This document shows positions 1 to 10,048 of a DNA stretch of 64,000 nt, in pieces. Below the pieces are notes generated by a model, which had not been told where the DNA came from, ran no database searches, and saw only the letters and a list, made by a program, of their open reading frames with translations. The DNA comes from Bifidobacterium sp. N4G05 (GTDB lineage: Bacteria > Actinomycetota > Actinomycetes > Actinomycetales > Bifidobacteriaceae), in the NCBI RefSeq assembly GCF_002742445.1, contig NZ_NJNQ01000001.1:165968-229967 (forward strand), in the 5' to 3' direction. Each line of letters opens with the position of its first letter. Position 1 is the stretch's first letter. The position numbers and the translations under genes were made by a program.

Positions 1-67
1 TCTGCTCGTCGACTTTCTTCTGCAGGTGGGCGTCGACGAAGGGGCCCTTCTTGATGCTACGAGTCAT
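1..67 (-). CDS. rpsS: 30S ribosomal protein S19, N-terminal part (cut by window edge)
   Basis: The minus-strand reading starts at the CAT at 65-67 and gives MTRSIKKGPFVDAHLQKKVD, the highly conserved N-terminus of S19, which binds 16S rRNA in the small-subunit head with S13. Only about 22 codons are present and the rest lies beyond base 1. It follows rplB by 15 bases, the standard S10-operon order. Confidence 0.9.
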   Translation of the reverse strand, partial: MTRSIKKGPFVDAHLQKKVDEQ

Positions 68-82
68 CTACTCGACACTCCC

Positions 83-913
83 TTACTTACGGTTCTTACC
101 ATTCGGGCGACGACGAACAATCATCTTGTTCGAAGCCTTCTTCGGACGGCGGGTACGAACCTCGCCCTTGCCCCACGGAGAAACCGGCGGCTTACCACCG
201 CGGGTACGACCGCCGTGCGGGTGATCGACAGGGTTCATGGATTCACCACGGGTGATCGGGCGCTTGCCCATCCAACGTGCACGACCTGCCTTACCGAGCT
301 GGATGTTGGCGTGATCGGAATTGCCGACCTCACCGATGGTTGCGCGGCAGCGAGCGTCCACGTTGCGGATTTCGCCGGACGGCATACGCAGCTGGGCGTA
401 AGCGCCATCCTTGGCGACGAGCTGCACGGAAGCACCTGCGGAACGGGCGATCTTGGCGCCGCCCAGCGGGCGAAGCTCAATCGCGTGCACAACGGTACCA
501 GTCGGGATGTTGCGCAGCGGCAGATTGTTTCCCGGCTTGATATCAGCCTTGGCGCCGGTCTCGATGACGTCACCCTGCTTGATGCCTTCCGGAGCGATGA
601 TGTAGCGCTTCTCACCATCTGCGTAGTGCAGCAGTGCGATGCGAGCGGAACGGTTCGGGTCGTACTCGATGTGAGCGACCGTTGCCGGCACGCCGTCCTT
701 GTCCCAACGCTTGAAGTCGATGAGACGGTACTGGCGCTTGTGACCGCCGCCACGATGGCGGGAGGTCATACGGCCGTAAGAGTTACGACCGCCAGTCTTG
801 CTGAGTTTGCGAACCAGCGACTTCTCAGGCGTGGAACGCGTAAGCTCGGAGAAGTCCGAGACGGACGCGTTACGGCGGCCTGCAGTCGTCGGCTTATAAA
901 CGCGGATAGCCAT
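83..913 (-). CDS. rplB: 50S ribosomal protein L2
   Basis: The 276-residue product matches the usual length of L2, the 23S rRNA-binding protein near the peptidyl transferase centre. The C-terminal half carries the diagnostic stretch [17 protein letters not shown] with the functionally important histidine, and the tail is very basic ([15 protein letters not shown]). It begins [20 protein letters not shown], typical of actinobacterial L2. It sits between rplW and rpsS in the S10 operon, with 36 bases to rplW, and should be cotranscribed from a promoter before rpsJ. Confidence 0.97.
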   Translation of the reverse strand: MAIRVYKPTTAGRRNASVSDFSELTRSTPEKSLVRKLSKTGGRNSYGRMTSRHRGGGHKRQYRLIDFKRWDKDGVPATVAHIEYDPNRSARIALLHYADGEKRYIIAPEGIKQGDVIETGAKADIKPGNNLPLRNIPTGTVVHAIELRPLGGAKIARSAGASVQLVAKDGAYAQLRMPSGEIRNVDARCRATIGEVGNSDHANIQLGKAGRARWMGKRPITRGESMNPVDHPHGGRTRGGKPPVSPWGKGEVRTRRPKKASNKMIVRRRPNGKNRK

Positions 914-949
914 AATCTAGTTCTTCCTTTAACTTTTCTCGGCTAGCCT

Positions 950-1246
950 TCAGTTACCGAAGATGTCGATCGTCTGGCCCTCGGCGACGGTCACGATGGC
1001 GCGCTTCTGATTGACACGCTGGCCGAAACCGTTGCGGGTGCGCTGACGCTTGCCAGCGCGGTTGAGGGTGTTGACGTTCGTCACCTTGACATTGAAGATC
1101 TCTTCGATTGCCTGCTTGATCTGAACCTTGTTCGCGTTCGGAGCCACCACGAAGGTGTACTGACCGCGATCGGACAGAGCATAGCTCTTCTCAGAAACGA
1201 CAGGCTTGAGGATGATGTCGTGTGCGGGCTTGTGAATAGCGACCAT
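950..1246 (-). CDS. rplW: 50S ribosomal protein L23
   Basis: This 98-residue protein has the L23 signature near the N-terminus ([12 protein letters not shown]) and the conserved basic loop [15 protein letters not shown]23 lies at the exit of the polypeptide tunnel and docks trigger factor and signal recognition particle. Its start is 5 bases after the rplD stop, so the two genes are probably translationally linked. Length and order match other actinobacterial S10 operons. Confidence 0.97.
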   Translation of the reverse strand: MVAIHKPAHDIILKPVVSEKSYALSDRGQYTFVVAPNANKVQIKQAIEEIFNVKVTNVNTLNRAGKRQRTRNGFGQRVNQKRAIVTVAEGQTIDIFGN

Positions 1247-1251
1247 GAAAA

Positions 1252-1917
1252 TCAGGCCTCCTTTGCAGCCGGCTCAGCCTTCGCAGCGAGGAAAGCGTCG
1301 AAGCCTTCCTTGGAGAAGACCACGTACTGAGCGGTGACCACGTCGTACGTGTTGAGCTGATCGGCGAAGATCGGGTGAACGGTCGGGATGTTACGAACGG
1401 AAAGCCATTCGTTCACATTCTCGCGAGAGAGCACCACGGTGGTGAACTTGTTCTCGGTCACCGGGGTAAGAGCGGCAACAGCGGCCTTGGTGGACGGGGC
1501 TTCGGAAACACCGAAGTCCACGACTGCCAAACGACCTGCGTTGGCGCGATCGGAAAGCACGTACTTGAGAGCAGCGGCCTTCATCTTCTTCGGGGTGCGC
1601 TGGGAGTAGTCGCGCGGCTGCGGACCGAACACGGTGCCGCCGTGATACCACTGCGGTGCACGGATGGAGCCCTGACGAGCACGACCGGTGCCCTTCTGCT
1701 TCCACGGCTTACGGCCACCGCCGGAAACCATGCCACGGGTCTTGGTGGCGTGGGTGCCCTGACGAGCAGCGGCGCGCTGGGCCACCACAACCTGGTGAAT
1801 CAGCGGGATACGGGACTGGACTTCTTCGGCGGAGAAGCCGAAGATCTCAGCCGGAGCCTCGACGGTTCCGGTTGCATTGCCCTGGTTATCGGTAACGTTC
1901 AGAGTAACGTTTGCCAT
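1252..1917 (-). CDS. rplD: 50S ribosomal protein L4
   Basis: The 221-residue product contains the extended loop of L4 that reaches into the exit tunnel, with the conserved run [19 protein letters not shown] (about residues 66-84) followed by [13 protein letters not shown]4 nucleates early 50S assembly and in some bacteria represses its own operon; no regulatory RNA can be demonstrated here. The C-terminal tail is alanine-rich, as in other bifidobacteria. The rplC stop is only 6 bases upstream. Confidence 0.97.
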   Translation of the reverse strand: MANVTLNVTDNQGNATGTVEAPAEIFGFSAEEVQSRIPLIHQVVVAQRAAARQGTHATKTRGMVSGGGRKPWKQKGTGRARQGSIRAPQWYHGGTVFGPQPRDYSQRTPKKMKAAALKYVLSDRANAGRLAVVDFGVSEAPSTKAAVAALTPVTENKFTTVVLSRENVNEWLSVRNIPTVHPIFADQLNTYDVVTAQYVVFSKEGFDAFLAAKAEPAAKEA

Positions 1918-1923
1918 GATTTA

Positions 1924-2565
1924 TCAGGCTCCCTTCACTGCCGAACGGACGAGAACGATGCTGCCCTTCGGGCCCGGGATGGCGCCCTTGATGGCGAGCA
2001 CGCCGTTCTCAACATCCGACGAAACGATGGTGAGGTTCAGCGTGGTGTTGGTTACATGACCCATGCGGCCAGCCATACGCTTGCCCTTGAGGATACGGCT
2101 CGGGGTAGCGCATGCGCCAACAGAGCCAGGACGGCGCTCGTTCTTGTGAGAACCGTGGGTACGACGATAGGACTTGAAGCCCCAGCGCTTGATGGTGCCT
2201 GCGAAGCCCTTGCCCTTGGTGGTACCGGTCACGTCGACCAGAGTGCCCTCCGGGAACAGCTCAGCGGTCAGCTCCTGACCCGGCTCGAACTCTTCGGCGT
2301 TATCGGTGCGGACCTCAGCGAGGTGACGACGCGGGGTGACGCCAGCCTTGGCGAAGTGGCCGGCGAGCGGCTTAGTCACCTTGGTCGGGTCAACCTGGCC
2401 GTAGCCAAGCTGAACAGCCTTGTAGCCGTCGGACTCATCGGACTTGACAGCGGTCACCACGTTGGTGGAGACGTCAACGAGGGTCACAGGAACGAAGAAA
2501 CCGTTCTCGTCCCAGACCTGAGACATGCCGAGCTTCTTGCCCAGCAGTGCAGTGCGATTAGACAT
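1924..2565 (-). CDS. rplC: 50S ribosomal protein L3
   Basis: This is a 213-residue L3, the 23S rRNA-binding assembly initiator. Diagnostic features are the N-terminal LLGKKLGMSQVWDENG, the GTTKGKGFAGTIKRWGFK motif and the following GSHKNERRPGSVGACATP, which contains the segment reaching towards the peptidyl transferase centre. It lies 17 bases after rpsJ, the first gene of the operon, with a purine-rich ribosome binding site in that gap. Confidence 0.97.
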   Translation of the reverse strand: MSNRTALLGKKLGMSQVWDENGFFVPVTLVDVSTNVVTAVKSDESDGYKAVQLGYGQVDPTKVTKPLAGHFAKAGVTPRRHLAEVRTDNAEEFEPGQELTAELFPEGTLVDVTGTTKGKGFAGTIKRWGFKSYRRTHGSHKNERRPGSVGACATPSRILKGKRMAGRMGHVTNTTLNLTIVSSDVENGVLAIKGAIPGPKGSIVLVRSAVKGA

Positions 2566-2582
2566 AATGGTTCCCTCCTCCC

Positions 2583-2891
2583 TTACAGCTTGATCTCGAT
2601 GTTCACATCTGCGGGCAGATCAATGTGCATAAGGGAATCCACGGCCTTCGGGGTCGGGTCCACAATGTCGATGAGACGCTTATGAGTGCGCATCTCGAAA
2701 TGCTCGCGAGAATCCTTGTACTTGTGAGGAGAACGGATAACGACAAACACGTTCTTCTCGGTCGGGAGCGGAACCGGGCCAACCACAGTTGCGCCCGCGT
2801 TCGTCACCGTTTCGACGATCTTCTTCGCCGATTGGTCGATGACCTCATGGTCATAGGACTTAAGCCTGATGCGGATTTTCTGTCCCGCCAT
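2583..2891 (-). CDS. rpsJ: 30S ribosomal protein S10
   Basis: The 102-residue product [19 protein letters not shown] is a full-length S10 (NusE), which acts both in the 30S head and in NusB-dependent antitermination. The signature [20 protein letters not shown] is present around residues 53-72. It is the first gene of the operon, preceded by a 460-base gene-free stretch that should hold the promoter. Confidence 0.97.
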   Translation of the reverse strand: MAGQKIRIRLKSYDHEVIDQSAKKIVETVTNAGATVVGPVPLPTEKNVFVVIRSPHKYKDSREHFEMRTHKRLIDIVDPTPKAVDSLMHIDLPADVNIEIKL

Positions 2892-3238
2892 TGCCTTCCG
2901 CCCTTTCTAGCGATTCGTTAGTTACTGTTTACCAGCCTGCTTCTCAAAGGGCACCGGCGCAGAAGACCTCCCGGAACCGTGGAAGTTCCGTGGCCATACC
3001 ACATCAGTGCGCAGCCATGCAGTTTTCACTCTCGTGATCACTGTGCCACGCTCGCTTTTTTAATTCCAATTTGCGAGCCCTAAAATCAGGCAACTTCTTT
3101 ATTTAAGCATCAGGGGTAGTCTTAAGAAATCCTCGCGTGTCGCGGTCAGAAGTCCTGTTGCAGACCCCGAATCGAAGTGCCGAACGTAACTGATCGTCAT
3201 TCCGGCATCATTCGAAAATGCTTTTCCATATATAGAGA

Positions 3239-3280
3239 AACGAGGAATCCGGTTGAACGAATCCAACCAAATTCCTCGTT
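3239..3280 (-). terminator. Inverted repeat, probable adhE terminator
   Basis: A 10-bp stem (AACGAGGAAT at 3239-3248 with ATTCCTCGTT at 3271-3280) encloses a smaller hairpin (GGTTG/CAACC). It lies about 75 bases past the adhE stop. There is no long U-tract, so termination is likely but not certain. Confidence 0.5.
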
Positions 3281-3315
3281 ATCAATGGTGTCTATCGATG
3301 TAGCGCAAGCACCTT

Positions 3316-3346
3316 ATGTATAGGTCAATATTGGTGACCTATACAT
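3316..3346 (-). terminator. Perfect hairpin immediately after adhE
   Basis: ATGTATAGGTCA at 3316-3327 is perfectly complementary to 3335-3346, giving a 12-bp stem with a 7-base loop that ends 8 bases past the adhE stop codon. The absence of a T-run suggests an mRNA 3' stabiliser or processing site, or a weak terminator. Confidence 0.45.
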
Positions 3347-3354
3347 GAAACGAC

Positions 3355-6084
3355 TCACGCGCGCTCGGAAGCTTCTTCCGTGGCAGCCTCGCCTTGGCGC
3401 TGGACGCGCAGCTTGTGTCCTTCGGCCTGGCTGACGCCGTAGTATGCGGCGATGGCGATATCCTTCATATCCTCGATCTGCGGGATACGCGGATTTGCCG
3501 GAGCGCACTGATCCTCATAGGCACGCATGCCAATTTGGTCAAGGATGGACCAGAAGTAGTCCTCGTCCACACCGCACTCCTGGAAGCTCTTGTTCATGCC
3601 GAGCTTGTTGTCGCGGTAGTCTTCGACGGCCTTGGCCAGGTTCTCAACGCCCTCTTCCGGAGTCTTGCCCGGGTTCACACCAAGGTTCTTGGCGATCTCC
3701 TGGTAGCGTTCCGGAGCGATGTACTTATTGTACTTCGGCCAACTGGTCGGTTCCTCCGGGATGGAGCCGTTGTAGCGGATGACGTACGGCAGCAGGATGG
3801 AGTTGGTACGACCGTGGGCGACGTGGCACAGAGCACCGATGGTGTGGGCCATGCCGTGGCACATGCCGAGGAACGCGGAGCCGAATGCCATGCCGGCCAT
3901 AGTGGCGGCGTTGTGCATCTTCTCCTGGGCCTTGATCTTGTCTTCACCCGGCTCGCCGTTGACGGACTCGGCGAGGTTGTCCCAGATCAGCTTGGCTGCG
4001 TGCAGCGCCATGCCATCGGTGAAATCGTTGGCATAGACGGAGACGTAAGCTTCGAAGGAGTGGGTCAGGGCGTCGAAGCCGGCATCGGATGCGAGCTTGC
4101 GCGGCTGGGTGCGTGCCAGCACCGGATCGACGATGGCGACGGACGGAGTCAGCGCGTAATCGGTGATCGGGTACTTGTAGCCGGTCTTGTGATCGGTGAT
4201 CACAGCAAACGGCGTGACTTCGGAACCGGTGCCGGAGGAAGTCGGGATGCACACGAGCTTGGCCTTCTTGCCCAGCGGCGGGATCTTGAAGGCGCGCTTG
4301 CGGATGTCGAAGAACTTCTCACGCACATCGGAGAAGGAGATTTCCGGGTGCTCATACAGCAGCCACATGATCTTGGAGGCGTCCATCGGGGAACCACCGC
4401 CGACGGCGATGATGGTGTCCGGTTCGAACTCCTCACGCATCATGGTGGCGCCGCGCTCGACGGTTTCGACGCTCGGCTCCGGCTCGACGTAGTCGATGAT
4501 ACGGAAGGTCACGCGGTTGGAACGTGCACGCAGCTGGTCGATGATCTTGTCGACCACGCCAAGCTGCTCCATGACCTTATCGCACACGATGACGGCCTTT
4601 TCGATGCCGTACATGTCGCGCAGGTACTTGATGGCGTTCGGCTCGAAGTAGGTCTTGGCCGGAATCTTGAACCACTGCATGTTGTTGTTCCTCCGAGCGA
4701 TGCGCTTGATGTTGAGAAGGTTGACTGCCTGGACGTTGCCGGACACGGAGTTGCCACCGTAGGAGCCGCAGCCGAGGGTCAGCGACGGTGCGATGGCGTT
4801 GTAGATATCACCCACACCGCCGAGGGAGCTCGGGGAGTTCCAGATGATGCGGCATGCGTGCATGCGCTGGCCGTATTCGCGGACCAGAGCCTGATCGTTG
4901 GTGTGGATGGCTGCGGTGTGGCCTGCGCCGTGCTTGAGCATAGCCTCACACATTTCGAAGGCCTGTTCCTTGTTGTCGGACTTCAACACGGCCTGGACCG
5001 GAGCGAGCTTCTCCATGGTCAGCGGCTCGTTCTCGCCGACTTCCTTGCACTCGGCGGCAAGAATGGTGGCGTCTTCCGGAATCTCAAAGCCTGCGGCCTT
5101 GGCGATGTACTGCGGGGACTTGCCCGGCACCACGGAGTTGAGCTTCGGGGTCTGACCAGAGTATGCGGTGCAGCCGAACATGTACTGCTCGAGCTTGGCC
5201 TTCTCTTCGTCGTTCACGAAGTAAGCCTTGCGGCGCTTGAGTTCCTTGATCAGCGGAGCGTAGACTTCCTTGTCGGCGATGATGGCCTGCTCGGTGGCGC
5301 AGATCATGCCGTAATCGAAGTGCTTGGAGAGCACCAGATCGTTGGCGGCGCGCACGATGTCTACGTTCTTGTCGACATATGCCGGAGCGTTGCCAGCGCC
5401 GACGCCGAGGGCCGGCTTGCCGGAGGAGTATGCGGCCTTGACCATGCCCGGACCACCGGTGGCGAGGATGGTGGCGATGCCGTCATGCTTCATCAGAGCG
5501 CCGGTAGCTTCGATGGACGGGTGCTCGATCCACTGGATACAGTTCTCAGGGGCGCCTGCCTCGATGGCCGCGTCACGCACGATCTTGGCGGCTTCGACGG
5601 AGCACTTCTGTGCACCCGGGTGAAAGCCGAAGATGATCGGGCAGCGGGTCTTCAGTGCGATCAGCGACTTGAAGATGGCGGTGGAAGTCGGGTTGGTGAC
5701 CGGGGTCACGCCGGCGACGACGCCGACCGGTTCTGCGATCTCGTCGATGCCCATGACATCGTCTTCGCGGATGATGCCGACGGTCTTCTGGCCGGCCAGA
5801 TAGTTGGTGACGTGTTCGCAGGCGAAGATGTTCTTGGTGGCCTTGTCTTCCACCAGACCACGGCCGGTTTCCTCAACGGCCATCTTGGCGAGCACCAGAT
5901 GCTTGTTCAATGCTGCGACGGAAGCCTTGGCGACAATACGGTCAACCTGCTTCTGATCGAGCTTTTCGAAATCGTCAAGAGCCTTCAGGCCCTTCTTGAC
6001 CAGAGCGTCGACCTCAGCCTCGGCTGCGGCGAGCTTCTCTTCCGGAGTCGGCTTGGTCGACTCTTCCTTCTTTGCGTCTGCCAC
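3355..6084 (-). CDS. adhE: Bifunctional acetaldehyde-CoA/alcohol dehydrogenase
   Basis: AdhE reduces acetyl-CoA to acetaldehyde and then ethanol, regenerating two NAD+ in bifidobacterial fermentation. The 909-residue length is normal for the fused enzyme. Residues 1 to about 450 form the aldehyde dehydrogenase domain, with catalytic Cys262 in DYGMICATEQA and the cofactor segment GVGAGNAPAYVD. The C-terminal iron-dependent alcohol dehydrogenase domain carries GGGSPMDASK and the metal-binding run MCHGMAHTIGALCHVAHG. Enzymes of this family assemble into spirosomes. The gene stands alone. A Rex-like palindrome lies about 90 bases upstream, suggesting NADH/NAD+-responsive control. Confidence 0.97.
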   Translation of the reverse strand: MADAKKEESTKPTPEEKLAAAEAEVDALVKKGLKALDDFEKLDQKQVDRIVAKASVAALNKHLVLAKMAVEETGRGLVEDKATKNIFACEHVTNYLAGQKTVGIIREDDVMGIDEIAEPVGVVAGVTPVTNPTSTAIFKSLIALKTRCPIIFGFHPGAQKCSVEAAKIVRDAAIEAGAPENCIQWIEHPSIEATGALMKHDGIATILATGGPGMVKAAYSSGKPALGVGAGNAPAYVDKNVDIVRAANDLVLSKHFDYGMICATEQAIIADKEVYAPLIKELKRRKAYFVNDEEKAKLEQYMFGCTAYSGQTPKLNSVVPGKSPQYIAKAAGFEIPEDATILAAECKEVGENEPLTMEKLAPVQAVLKSDNKEQAFEMCEAMLKHGAGHTAAIHTNDQALVREYGQRMHACRIIWNSPSSLGGVGDIYNAIAPSLTLGCGSYGGNSVSGNVQAVNLLNIKRIARRNNNMQWFKIPAKTYFEPNAIKYLRDMYGIEKAVIVCDKVMEQLGVVDKIIDQLRARSNRVTFRIIDYVEPEPSVETVERGATMMREEFEPDTIIAVGGGSPMDASKIMWLLYEHPEISFSDVREKFFDIRKRAFKIPPLGKKAKLVCIPTSSGTGSEVTPFAVITDHKTGYKYPITDYALTPSVAIVDPVLARTQPRKLASDAGFDALTHSFEAYVSVYANDFTDGMALHAAKLIWDNLAESVNGEPGEDKIKAQEKMHNAATMAGMAFGSAFLGMCHGMAHTIGALCHVAHGRTNSILLPYVIRYNGSIPEEPTSWPKYNKYIAPERYQEIAKNLGVNPGKTPEEGVENLAKAVEDYRDNKLGMNKSFQECGVDEDYFWSILDQIGMRAYEDQCAPANPRIPQIEDMKDIAIAAYYGVSQAEGHKLRVQRQGEAATEEASERA

Positions 6085-6437
6085 TTGAAGTCCTCCTCGA
6101 TTCTTTGGGGGTTTGCAAAGTAGTTTCCCGTTATTCCACCCACCTCGAAGCGGATGGACGCGTTGCTGGTCTTTTGTGACCTAGGACACACTTTAGTGAG
6201 TATGCAATATGATCTTCCACTGTGTCGTGTCGCAAGAGAAATGTTATATTCTGTTCATTTAATGTTTAGATTGCGTTCTTTTATGAAATCAAAAAGCTTT
6301 AAAAACATCATTTTGAGCGTTTTTGTTGCTTTTTATCATAAATCACACACACTTTCTCAAGTCTCACCTCCTCATCTTTTATAAAAGTATTTTCTATATG
6401 ATATCAATCATATCAAACTTTTACAAAGTCGATTTAC
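6085..6437. promoter_or_regulatory. AT-rich adhE upstream region
   Basis: There is no protein gene. The stretch from about 6220 to 6430 is much more AT-rich than its neighbours. It contains CTTTTATAAAAG near 6376-6387 and an inverted repeat TGATAT-N5-ATATCA at 6399-6415, close to the end of the AraC gene. The adhE promoter and operator must lie in the part next to 6084. Confidence 0.5.
6175..6190. promoter_or_regulatory. Rex-like palindrome upstream of adhE
   Basis: TGTGACCTAGGACACA is an almost perfect palindrome about 90 bases before the adhE start. One side reads TTGTGA and the other ACACAC, against the Rex consensus TTGTGA-N6-TCACAA, so one half matches fully and the other in 4 of 6 positions. 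Assignment to Rex is inferred from the target gene. Confidence 0.4.
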
Positions 6438-7409
6438 TTATCTTGTTCGTCCAATGTATTTTTTCCGCCAGCCAGTAGGAGTTTCGCCCGTTTCTTCAAA
6501 GAAGCGACGATTGAAATTCGAAGCGTTGCCATATCCGCAAGCACGACGAATCGACGCGACGCTTTGATTCGTGGTCGTCAGCAATCTGCATGCATGCCCG
6601 ATACGCAATCGTCGAACAAAATCCGAAAACCTTATTCCTGCGGCCCTTTTGAACAGACGAGAGAAAGCCGAAACACTCATTCCGGCCTGATGAGCGGCCA
6701 AATCCAGGCTAATTTCACCGCTCAGATGCGATGAAATGTACTCAATGGCATCGTTGACCACACGTTCCGCACCGCTGCATACAGCCGGATCGTATCCGGA
6801 CGCAACCACTGTATAGGATTCATCTGCGGGGGCATGCGCGAACACATCCAACACACGAATCAGATCGCTAACACGGCAAGCAAGACTATGTTCCTCCATG
6901 CTTTCCAGAATCGAACCGGCCTGACGAGCGGATTCACCGCTCAGCACCAACGCCTGCTCCGCACGCCTCAACACCATTGCAAAACCAGACGTTTCCGGAA
7001 ATCCAGACATCAGCAGACGCATGGTTTCCGGACGCACATGGCACACCACATCACGCTGACGAAGCCGCTCCCCCGGAGCGATGTCGGACACCCAATTATG
7101 CGGAAGATTCGAACCAATCAATGCAACCTGCCCGGCCTCATACGGAACAACGGCATTGCCCGCCATCATCAATCCGGTACCTTCCCGAATCAGATGAATT
7201 TCAATATGAGGATGATGATGCCATTTCGCCAACGAGCTTGGGTAGCCATGCTTCGCCCAACGCACCGAAGCCTGCGCGTCCGGCACAATGATCTCCAATA
7301 CGCCGGAATCGTTCGAACTTCCACCTTTCGGCACGAATCCACCAAAAGAGGTCTGAGCCAAAGCCGCCTTCCCATGCCGATTATCGTTGACTTGTGCAAC
7401 AGCGCCCAT
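6438..7409 (-). CDS. AraC-family transcriptional regulator
   Basis: This 323-residue protein has an N-terminal cupin-type sensing domain (HHHPHIEIHLIREGTGLMMAG, about residues 64-84). A C-terminal pair of helix-turn-helix motifs covers about residues 215-315: SLDLAAHQAGMSVSAFSRLF, then the family signature SVASIRRACGYGNASNFNRR and the closing ETGETPTGWRK. It is the last gene of a minus-strand set with a dehydrogenase 39 bases upstream and an MFS permease, so it probably controls that set in response to the transported substrate. The ligand cannot be read from sequence. Confidence 0.9.
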   Translation of the reverse strand: MGAVAQVNDNRHGKAALAQTSFGGFVPKGGSSNDSGVLEIIVPDAQASVRWAKHGYPSSLAKWHHHPHIEIHLIREGTGLMMAGNAVVPYEAGQVALIGSNLPHNWVSDIAPGERLRQRDVVCHVRPETMRLLMSGFPETSGFAMVLRRAEQALVLSGESARQAGSILESMEEHSLACRVSDLIRVLDVFAHAPADESYTVVASGYDPAVCSGAERVVNDAIEYISSHLSGEISLDLAAHQAGMSVSAFSRLFKRAAGIRFSDFVRRLRIGHACRLLTTTNQSVASIRRACGYGNASNFNRRFFEETGETPTGWRKKYIGRTR

Positions 7410-7448
7410 GGCATAGACCCCTTTCGTCGTTCCGTAACATGCGTAACG

Positions 7449-8489
7449 TCAGTCGTTATTCACAGTAATCTGCAGCTTAATGTCTCCAGGACGCCCCTCG
7501 GCCATGCGATCGAACGCCGCCTTGGCATCCTCCATCGCATAGGTGTCGGTGATGAATGGCTTCAGATTCAGTTTACCGTTAGCCACGAGGTCAATGGCCT
7601 TCTGATACACATTGGCATAACGGAAGATATTTTCAATGCGCACCTCGGTAGCCTGCAGTTCCGTAATGTCGATAGCCACCGGATTGACCGGAATGCCAAC
7701 GATAACGGCAGCGCCACCGGGAGCAATCAGCTTCCAGAATGTCTCGTATGACTTCGGCGAGCCCGAGCACTCGAAAGCCACATCAGCACCCCAGCCCCCC
7801 GTTTCCTCGCGGACGCGCTCCACCAGATCCTCCTTGGTGAGATCCACCGGAATAATACCTGGAATCTGAGCCGCAATCGCCAGTTTGATTGCCGACACAT
7901 CAGAGATCAGCACCTTGGAAGCGCCACCCGCCAACGCGCACGACGCGGTCAGCATGCCGACCGTGCCTGATCCGGTGACCACGCAGACATCGCCCGGCTT
8001 GATACGAGCCTTGGTGGCGGACCACATGCCCACAGCCAACGGTTCAAGCAGCGCACCCTCACCGAAGCTCACATTGTCGGGCAGCTTGTAGGTGAACGCC
8101 GCAGGATGGTTCACCGTTTCGCACAGGCAGCCATCAATCGGCGGAGTGGCAAAGAAACGCACCGCAGGATCGACGTTATACATGCCCAGTTTGCTGGCAC
8201 GCGAACTCATATCCGGAATGCCGGGCTCCATGGCCACACGATCGCCCACCTTGAAGCCTTCGACGCCAGGACCGACCTCAACCACCGTGCCGGAAGCCTC
8301 ATGACCGAGAATCATCGGCTGCTCCACCACATATTTACCCACGCGACCATGAGTGTAATAATGCAGGTCGGAACCGCACACACCAACGGTATGTGGCGCG
8401 ATCTTCAGCTCGCCTAGACCAGGTGCGGGGACGTCAGGCACCTCACGCACATTGATGACGCCCTGCTCTTCGAGAACGACTGCCTTCAT
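7449..8489 (-). CDS. Zinc-dependent polyol dehydrogenase, sorbitol/xylitol dehydrogenase-like
   Basis: This 346-residue medium-chain dehydrogenase has the catalytic-zinc motifs ([16 protein letters not shown], then [13 protein letters not shown]) and the NAD-binding [11 protein letters not shown]. The four cysteines of the structural zinc site are missing: the segment reads [21 protein letters not shown], as in eukaryotic-type sorbitol dehydrogenases, and is followed by [13 protein letters not shown], also typical of that branch. It probably oxidises a pentitol or hexitol to the ketose with NAD+. Its neighbours are a polyol-type MFS permease and an AraC regulator on the same strand. Substrate assignment is inference. 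Confidence 0.85.
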   Translation of the reverse strand: MKAVVLEEQGVINVREVPDVPAPGLGELKIAPHTVGVCGSDLHYYTHGRVGKYVVEQPMILGHEASGTVVEVGPGVEGFKVGDRVAMEPGIPDMSSRASKLGMYNVDPAVRFFATPPIDGCLCETVNHPAAFTYKLPDNVSFGEGALLEPLAVGMWSATKARIKPGDVCVVTGSGTVGMLTASCALAGGASKVLISDVSAIKLAIAAQIPGIIPVDLTKEDLVERVREETGGWGADVAFECSGSPKSYETFWKLIAPGGAAVIVGIPVNPVAIDITELQATEVRIENIFRYANVYQKAIDLVANGKLNLKPFITDTYAMEDAKAAFDRMAEGRPGDIKLQITVNND

Positions 8490-8562
8490 GATTATTCTCC
8501 TTTGTGGATAATGATGTTTTTTTGAGAAAAATGATGATTGAGCAATTGATATTCAATTGCGA

Positions 8563-9831
8563 TTAGTTACGTTCGATCGCGGTAATGCGATGGCCACGAT
8601 CGTCAAATCCGGGTTGATGAGGATGAATGCCGAGCGTGACCAACGATCCGATCGCATAGCAGATCGCATACGTCCAGCACACGCCGCCGAATCCGATAGT
8701 GGAAATCAGCACCGTCGCAATCAGCGGACCGAAAAACGTAGTCAGACCGGAAGCGAGATTATGCGCGGAAATCGCAGCACCTTTATGTTCCGACGCCAAC
8801 GCAGGGAACACGGCTCCCATAGGAACGAAAGCGGAAATTCCCAATCCAAGAACAACCGCATCAGCACACATAAGCACCATATTCGTCCCGAAAAACTGCG
8901 GAATGTAATACATGCCCAGCGTGCCGATCACACAGAACCAGCAGCCAAACCAGCGCATTTGCCGCATCCAACCATGCGAATCGCCCATACGACCCCAGAA
9001 CACATTGCCGAAAATGGTGACCACAAACTGGAATCCCCAAATCTGACTCCATTGCGAAACCTTAAACCAAGCGCCGCCGCCATTGTTGGTAGTGGCCAAG
9101 TAGAGTGGCATGATGACGGGAAAGCCGTACAATGTCAGATTGCAGATCACACGCACCACCGCAGCCAAAGCGATTTGGCGATTATGCACCAGAATGGTGA
9201 CTCCTCGACTAAGCTCGCGCAGCTTGTCTGCATTACTCATGGAAGAGGTGTCAGAACTCTTGCTTTTCGGCACCATCAGCAGGCAAATCAGCAGTCCAGC
9301 TATAGAAAAAGGCAACGAAAGCCACAGCGAGTAGTACTCGCCCACCAGCGGAATGGTGAAACTCGGCAAATATGCGCCGAACACGCCAATGCCGAACGAG
9401 TAGGCGGCCCAAAACCACCCCATGGCCGACGCGAGCTTGGCAGTATCGATGGTTTGCGCCATCAACACCACGAACGAGTAGATGAACAACGGGTAGCCAA
9501 CACCCCGCAACGCATACACTCCTAACATCAGCGGATAGACGCCGCTCGGCAGCGCCACACCAACGAACAGCAGGTGCAAAACGACCCAGGCGCTCGCGCC
9601 GATAAGCATGATGCGTTTGGCACCGAACATTTCAGCTAGCACACCGGACGCCCAGCCAGCAAGCGCAGCCATCAGCCCGTACATGGTGAACATCAGCGAC
9701 GATTGTGAAGAACTGAATCCCTGGTCCACGATGTATTTGGACAAAAAAGTCAATTCAAAGCCATCGCCAGTCATGAACACCGCTATGGCGACCAAGCCGG
9801 CCAATAGCGTGCGCGGCAGACCTATCTTCAT
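8563..9831 (-). CDS. MFS transporter resembling polyol permeases (RbtT/DalT/CsbX type)
   Basis: The product has about 12 hydrophobic segments over 422 residues. The N-terminal run [20 protein letters not shown], then [18 protein letters not shown] (the MFS loop 2-3 motif), resembles ribitol and arabitol transporters. I chose the ATG at 9831 ([12 protein letters not shown]) over one 21 codons upstream, because GAGA sits at ribosome-binding distance and the upstream residues are polar and lysine-rich. The dehydrogenase and AraC genes follow on the same strand. The substrate is most likely a sugar alcohol, by family and context. Confidence 0.85.
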   Translation of the reverse strand: MKIGLPRTLLAGLVAIAVFMTGDGFELTFLSKYIVDQGFSSSQSSLMFTMYGLMAALAGWASGVLAEMFGAKRIMLIGASAWVVLHLLFVGVALPSGVYPLMLGVYALRGVGYPLFIYSFVVLMAQTIDTAKLASAMGWFWAAYSFGIGVFGAYLPSFTIPLVGEYYSLWLSLPFSIAGLLICLLMVPKSKSSDTSSMSNADKLRELSRGVTILVHNRQIALAAVVRVICNLTLYGFPVIMPLYLATTNNGGGAWFKVSQWSQIWGFQFVVTIFGNVFWGRMGDSHGWMRQMRWFGCWFCVIGTLGMYYIPQFFGTNMVLMCADAVVLGLGISAFVPMGAVFPALASEHKGAAISAHNLASGLTTFFGPLIATVLISTIGFGGVCWTYAICYAIGSLVTLGIHPHQPGFDDRGHRITAIERN

Positions 9832-10048
9832 AACATGTCTCTTTTCTTGGTAGAACGTCGTTGTCACCGTCTCAACTTTTTTGTTGATAAACATATTTTC
9901 GACGCAGAAAAGTGGCAGAAAATCCTTTATGCACAGCTATTTTTGATACTTTTTTGCAATACCTGATATCTCAGACCAACACGAGACATAAGGAAAGGAC
10001 TTTTATGAAGTAGTCTTGAAAAAGAAGTTGCGTAGGAAGGATCAACCA

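Larger units (their letters stand above)
2892..3354. promoter_or_regulatory. Gene-free region between S10 operon and adhE
   Basis: No protein gene was found here. The half next to rpsJ should contain the S10-operon promoter and leader, but I could not choose one -10/-35 pair with confidence. The half next to the adhE stop holds two inverted repeats, listed separately. Confidence 0.5.

Noticed and set aside
26..946. 306-codon plus-strand reading frame over the L2 gene
   Set aside because: It is the antisense shadow of rplB; codon pattern and conservation belong to the minus strand.
3394..6123. 909-codon plus-strand reading frame antisense to adhE
   Set aside because: Length arises from the strong codon bias of adhE; the translated sequence matches no family and lacks a ribosome binding site.
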